From Byssochlamys sp. IMV 00236 (lineage: Eukaryota; Ascomycota; Eurotiomycetes; Eurotiales; Thermoascaceae): a DNA stretch of 64,000 nucleotides. The stretch covers positions 1 through 64,000 of the forward strand of contig MSJH02000279.1 of assembly GCA_001931875.2 (NCBI GenBank), in the 5' to 3' direction. Positions 59,261-64,000 of the stretch are shown piece by piece. The notes beneath the pieces were generated by a model. The model saw only the letters and a program-made list of their open reading frames with translations. It did no database searches and was not told the DNA's origin. Within the stretch, counting starts at the first letter, position 1; every line of letters begins with the position of its first letter. Position numbers and translations under genes: made by a program.

Positions 59261-60621
59261 ATGAGAGAACCCAACTTTAGCTTCCCTTCCCAAAGCAGAG
59301 CAGCCGTTTGTATCACCTCTGCTCTTTATGATAGAAGGGCACTAGATTGCACAGCAACTTTACCATTAGTCAACTCCTTAACTCATCTTGCCTACTTGAC
59401 TTCAACTTCGCCACGCATTAGAGAAATACTTTGTCTTGATGGTGGTCTTGAAAGGCTTGTTAGGATCTTGTTTAATACTTCCAATAGGGCAGATCGTTTA
59501 ACCTCTTGGAAGTGGACATTAGCCTTTCAAACTGTTGTTAATGTGGGCGTAAGAGGAACTGAACAAATCAGAACCAAAGTAGTTGATGCTGGTGTGATTC
59601 CTTTTATATTGACCATATTAAGCAATACCAATAAGGGATTGGAACAAAGAATAGGTAAACATAAATAAATATTTAATTTAACTTGGCCCTGACCTATCTT
59701 TAGATAATAACAACAACAACAGCAATAATAATGATAATATTAATAGCAATATTATAAATAATAATACAGCAACAGTAACAGGTGAGTTATATTCCTATTA
59801 TGTGAAGTTTTAAATATGTATACTTATATTTATTAGATCACTCTAAAACATCATCCATTCATAACAATACACTACGCCGTTCTACATTTCCATATGTTAA
59901 AATCAATGCTGCTCAAAGACGTCATAGACGTATTCACAAAGATGATAAAAAACATATCGAGGACCATGTGTTTCATCGGGAAGAAGACATATTATTAAGC
60001 CTGCAACTACTCGCCTACCTCTCAAAATATCCTCATATTCGAGATTTATTCCACACAGCATATGATAAAAATGTGTTTAGCGCTGTCGAAAAGTTCTGTC
60101 ATCGTACTCAACCTGGACCTGTCCAATACTGGGCTGGTGTCATCATGCGAAATGCGTGTCGAAAAGATGAAACACGAGGCGGTCTTCGACGCTGCGCCAA
60201 CATGCACTGTGGAAAATGGGAAACTCAACCTAGAGAATTTGCAAAGTGTCGACGCTGTAGAAAGGCAAAATACTGCTCAAAACCCTGTCAAAGTAAAGCA
60301 TGGGCCGATGGACACCGCTGGTGGTGCGTGGAAAGACATCCTCCTGTTCCTGTTAATGGCGCTGCTGGTGCAGCAACAACCTCCGCAACTACAACAACCA
60401 ATTCGGTTTCCACAACAACAGTTGCCAATACATCAGCAATATCCAATAACGTCACTGCCAATGCTAATAATGGATCCAACACCGACTTGAATTTGTCATC
60501 ACACAACAACAATAGTAGTCATAGTAGCAGCATCACATTTGAACAGACATCTGAATCCAACACTGAAACAACGGATAATAGATCAATACTTATGGAAATG
60601 GGCGTTCGTATGGAACTTTGA
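59261..60621 (+). CDS. MUB1: MYND zinc-finger protein Mub1/SamB
   Basis: Exons 59261-59654, 59704-59781 and 59837-60621; 418 residues. An N-terminal armadillo-like region (NFSFPSQSRAAVCITSALYDRRALDCTA is the family start, split here for length: it continues LPLVNSLTHLAYLT) is followed by an Asn-rich insert encoded largely by exon 2. A conserved DILLSLQLLAYLSKYPHIR block and a MYND finger (CANMHCGKWE ... CRRCRKAKYCSKPCQSKAW ... HRWWC) come next, then a Ser/Thr/Asn-rich tail. Yeast Mub1 helps the ligase Ubr2 degrade Rpn4; SamB affects morphogenesis in Aspergillus. Confidence 0.88.
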
Positions 60622-62163
60622 ATGAATTAATATGATTTTTATATATATATGCACATTAGTAATCTCTCCTCTCCTCTCATTCTTTATTGATACCAATAAT
60701 TTACCCCATCCTTTTCTTTTCTTTTCTTTTTTAAACATGTTAAACTTTTTCATTCATTTTGTTAGATTAAATACACATTCTATCTCTTATGCGTCAATAC
60801 AATTATTTTACAGTTATACGTTGGTAATAAAAAAAAAAGGGCAAATTATCCATCAAAGCATTGCTACAAAGGAGGGAGATTGAGGAGTATTACCCTTGAC
60901 GTCTTGAATAATCTTGTTAAGTTTACTTTTACGCAGATCCTTTCGAAATCACATCTTCTGTTAAGCTAATCTTGTGTTACTTTTTCTTTTGCATATATGC
61001 TTCTGTTATTCCAGTCTGTCAAGCGAATTTACATAAACAAAAATTGATACAGTAGCATGCAAAAACTTTCTTATTTAGGAGGGCAAAGTTTATAAAGATT
61101 GCAAGATAAGGTTATGACTTGATGCTGTACATAGAACGCCCTTTTATTGCAAAACGAATAGTGGATTAATGTGATTACACAGGGCAACCAAACGACTCTC
61201 CCTTTTTAAAAAATTTTAATTTGAGAAGCTTATTTATTTGCTGTAACTCATATATTACAACTTGCCCCCAATGGTTCTGCGGCAAAGGAGCGAATATGTT
61301 ATTTGAATAAAGATGGACAGCCGTTTGATTTCCTTTTTTGATTGCGGTTTGTGACTCTTTTATTAATCCAAAAGGGCATTTTTTTACTAGGTTAGACATG
61401 AAAATACAAAATACAAAATATGATCTCCTCTCTCTTCCTTTCCCATCTTTTACCTTCGCTTAAAGAAGATCAATTGTATACTTAGAGAAAAATTTTATTT
61501 TTTATTATATTTCGCTGACCTTTAATAAAAAGAAGATAATAGCAAGTCATATCTTGTATTTTGTATTTGAGTGTCCACCAATTCTAGAATTTGTTTCGAC
61601 ACTTGAATTCAGCAGAAGGGTTTTTTGGGAGACAGCTTTTCCCCAGCTCTATACGTCTTGCTAGCCAGCTTGCCGGTATATCTGATTGTTCACGAATATA
61701 GCTCTTTATTTGTTAACAAGTAAAGTAGCCTACAATTTGACCCAAATATTTTTCTGTTCCTCCAGACTTTGTTCTCTCAAACTTAAATGAACAAAACATT
61801 GAACCTCGGAATCTTCTTTTAAGCGATAAGTATCTTTCAGTCTTCAACCAATTTTATATGGTTTATGTTGCCTCGAAATAACATTTTGAGTTTTATTATT
61901 GATCCAAACTATATCAACCCCAGTATATGCATAACTACCTGCCTGAGTTTGTTGAGAACGTATTTACTATCTTAGCCAGAAATTATCATGAAGGACACAT
62001 CAAGGTGTTTCACATTCTTATTTAAACTTTATTTCTACATATATTGGAACAAAAATAATACGTTGTTTTAGGACAGTGAGGATTAACTTGCCAGAGAACT
62101 ATCTTTATGTCATCAACTGCAAGCATTGGCGAAATACAAAATGTTAATTACGAGAACAATGTA
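60622..62163. other. Spacer between MUB1 and the right-end genes
   Basis: About 1.5 kb of AT-rich DNA. A minus-strand frame at 61399-61175 is open for 74 codons without any supporting feature; I treat it as chance or decayed sequence. No repeats or RNA genes seen. Confidence 0.4.
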
Positions 62164-62770
62164 TTAAAAAGGGAATAAATCAATCGGCTGATTTGTTCTT
62201 TTAATGACTGATAGGATGAGGGTAATGATGATGTAGAGCACGAATAGAAAAAAGAAGAGGGTAAAAATAGCATTAAAGATATCAAACGTGGTAAACCAAT
62301 GCCAACAACATCTAATCGTATAACGCTTCGCTGATATCTTCAATTTTCTTATCATTTCCTCGCTTGTTTCCGATGCCATTTGCCAAATCCGTTAACTGGC
62401 TGTTAAGTAACTTGTTGTCAATAATGGTGATTTGGTTTTGATCTTTAAACAGTAAGCGAATTTTGCTCAATATGTAATCAATAGCCGAATCCTTTTTCGT
62501 CTTGGTAATCAGTTTCAGCAATGTCTCCAATTCTAATACAGCGTTTTCTCCATCTTTGATAACTTGTGTTGCAATTTCCCTGAAAAGCAAGGATCCAATA
62601 TTTTCTTGGGATATGGATGGCTGACTCGACTCTTGATCTGACAGTGTCCAGATTGTCAAAGGTTGTAATTCCAGCTGCGAAGCAATCGTTGAAACCGACC
62701 GGCACATGGTATAAGTCGACAGATGGCTAAATTTGCTTCCCACCTGTCTAAGCAAGTACAAAGAAGGCAT
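62164..62770 (-). CDS. Unrecognised protein with two possible C-termini
   Basis: From ATG at 62770 the minus strand is open to 62312, giving 152 residues that are soluble and helical (LELETLLKLITKTKK). If an 85-nt intron at 62396-62312 (GTTAAC donor, GATTAG acceptor) is removed, the frame instead enters a strongly hydrophobic segment (FNAIFTLFFFLFVLYIIITLIL) and ends at 62164, giving 173 residues with a tail anchor. Both readings are in phase. No family recognised; the N-terminus may have further exons upstream. Confidence 0.45.
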
Positions 62771-63024
62771 TAGCTGGGAACGGGTGTTATAGAATGAAGA
62801 TTAGAATTTCTATAATAGGCAAAGACAGAGTCTGTGTGTAGTCAATGAGGAATATATCGTGATTTATAAGCACTATTCCGATGCGTAGTCTTTACAGTAA
62901 GAATAACCAATTAGAGTCATTTAGTAATCATTCAGATCATTGTCGTAAGCCAGGCACCGTAGCTTTAACCATAACCGTAACAGAATGAATCAGATCGTAC
63001 CTTGATTTAGCCCACATCAAAAAA

Positions 63025-63032
63025 TATAAATA
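63025..63032 (+). promoter_or_regulatory. TATA-like box without an assigned gene
   Basis: TATAAATA in a spacer. Downstream on the plus strand the only open frame is a 56-codon one at 63184-63354, which overlaps an open minus-strand frame and is not called as a gene. Confidence 0.3.
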
Positions 63033-63420
63033 GAACCCTCTTTTTCATTATATTTCGAATTATCTGAATTCTCAGGAATAAACGAATTCTCACAAATACT
63101 TGTTTGTCTTTCTATTCTTAAATCAATCTCAAGTTATCTCAACGGGAAAGTGTTGGACTTGACAACTTGGATTTTCAAGCATCGATGGAGCTAACATCGA
63201 GAAATAGCCCGGTGTTTTGTGATGGCGTAAAGTGGGTAGTGGATGGCCCGAGATTAACAGAGATAATATCGAGACGAAGGCTAGAGGTGACAAGGAAATT
63301 GCAAGTCCGCGAACTGATAGTCAATTTGAGACCATCAGGAGTTGACAGTTGACATATTCGAAGAAAGCCGTATTTGTTGGGTTCAGAAGGAAATGATGTC
63401 GCAGTACCGAATAGCCTCCG

Positions 63421-64000
63421 TTAGTGATGTGCATCGAGCAATGTGTCCCGAGAATACGGTTCCACAACGTTGATAATAATAGCTGTTAGACCTTCAATAA
63501 GGATCGCACCTGCTAGCAGTTGTGATGTGCAGTACCGCATTTGTGGATATTCCAGCCAATCCCGGTTAAGTAAATCAACCATTTCACCTGTTATTTTCTC
63601 GTGCAGGGCACCCGTCAGCTTTTTCGAAACTTTACTAACGAGAGAGAAAACCAGTTAGTATTCACTTCAATGTCAAATACATATGGTTACCTTGTGATTC
63701 TCAAATGTCGGATAAAGTGAGAAGTATCGATTTCCATAACCTCTTTTGAAGAGTGATTATTATCGTTGGTGGAGTTGCATCATGTACCTTTCGTTTGGTT
63801 TTTTGATAATAATATGGAAGCAACTGATGAAGATGTCAGCATCCCGTGTTGCATATTGTCGTGGTTGTATATAACAGGAACCCATCGGCCCAACTTGGCC
63901 AGCATCATCTTATCCTCTTGGGTCGCTTTATCGGCAGCGTGAGAGTCCGTGGTTGTCAAGATCACATCGCGATGTGTGAGATGAGGTAGCTTTGTTGTTG
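63421..64000 (-). CDS. Unrecognised spliced gene, 3' part, running off the right edge
   Basis: Minus-strand exons 64000-63788 (incomplete at its 5' side), 63742-63691 and 63634-63421, with introns of 45 and 56 nt in matching phases. About 160 residues are visible, including DSHAADKATQEDKMMLAKLG, RWVPVIYNHDN, KLTGALHEKITGEMVDLLNR and AGAILIEGLTAIIINVVEPY, ending at TAA. The sequence is compact and looks well conserved, but I cannot name the family. After the stop the same frame stays open for a further 80 codons to 63178. Confidence 0.6.

Noticed and set aside
61175..61399. 74-codon minus-strand frame in the spacer after MUB1
   Set aside because: No supporting signals; probably chance or decayed sequence.
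63184..63354. 56-codon plus-strand frame downstream of a TATAAATA
   Set aside because: It overlaps an equally open minus-strand frame, and its ATG is far from the TATA box; no basis to choose.

Overview
This window is nuclear DNA from a filamentous fungus, most likely an early-diverging one of the Mucorales type (Mucoromycota). The evidence is AT-rich spacers, many very short GT-AG introns (mostly 43-65 nt), long T and CT tracts before start codons, fungal-type orthologues throughout, and a Tc1/mariner relic of a kind I associate with mucoralean genomes. The genus cannot be told from the sequence. There is no operon, CRISPR or bacterial feature, and I found no convincing tRNA or rRNA gene.

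Layout. 0-10 kb: uridine phosphorylase, a FYVE/RING protein, a glycerol-3-phosphate acyltransferase, a Helitron scrap, ribosomal eS27, the GPI transamidase subunit PIG-U, and mitofusin Fzo1 (minus). 10-12.4 kb is spacer with decayed coding sequence. 12.4-20 kb: RNase P subunit Rpp21/Rpr2, sorting nexin Snx4/Atg24, an Atg22-type vacuolar permease and a SWIRM protein. 20-24 kb is spacer with a Tc1/mariner relic. 24-31 kb: splicing factor Clf1, a fatty-aldehyde dehydrogenase (minus) and a Mnn9/Anp1-type mannosyltransferase (minus). 32-40.4 kb: Ddi1, a germinal-centre (Ste20-like) kinase, a degenerate kinesin-like protein (minus) and a GTPBP1-type GTPase (minus). 41.7-49 kb: a Cas1/CASD1-type O-acetyltransferase, ribosomal eL39, three or four tiny or orphan genes, and RNA polymerase subunit Rpb5 (minus). 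49-61 kb: GPI ethanolamine-phosphate transferase Gpi13/PIG-O, a sulfur-type bZIP factor and the F-box/WD40 protein Met30 next to each other (both minus), an Nha1-type Na+/H+ antiporter (minus), a two-TM protein with a PPxY motif, and a Mub1/SamB MYND protein. The right end holds two unrecognised minus-strand genes, one running off the edge.

Most gene models were assembled by hand: donor and acceptor dinucleotides were read directly, and every listed exon set was checked for phase and for a total length divisible by three. Most genes are unrelated housekeeping genes. One adjacent pair looks functionally coupled: MET30 and a Met4/CYS-3-like bZIP gene, the two classical halves of the sulfur-regulatory switch.

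The most unusual item is an intact 14-exon gene at 36161-38286. Its product keeps the kinesin fold landmarks but has lost the P-loop, switch I and switch II motifs, so it looks like a kinesin pseudo-motor. Other points of note are a 57-residue CCHC zinc-knuckle gene with its own TATA box, two GC-AG introns, first exons of one or two codons, and a gene whose 3' end can be read in two ways.
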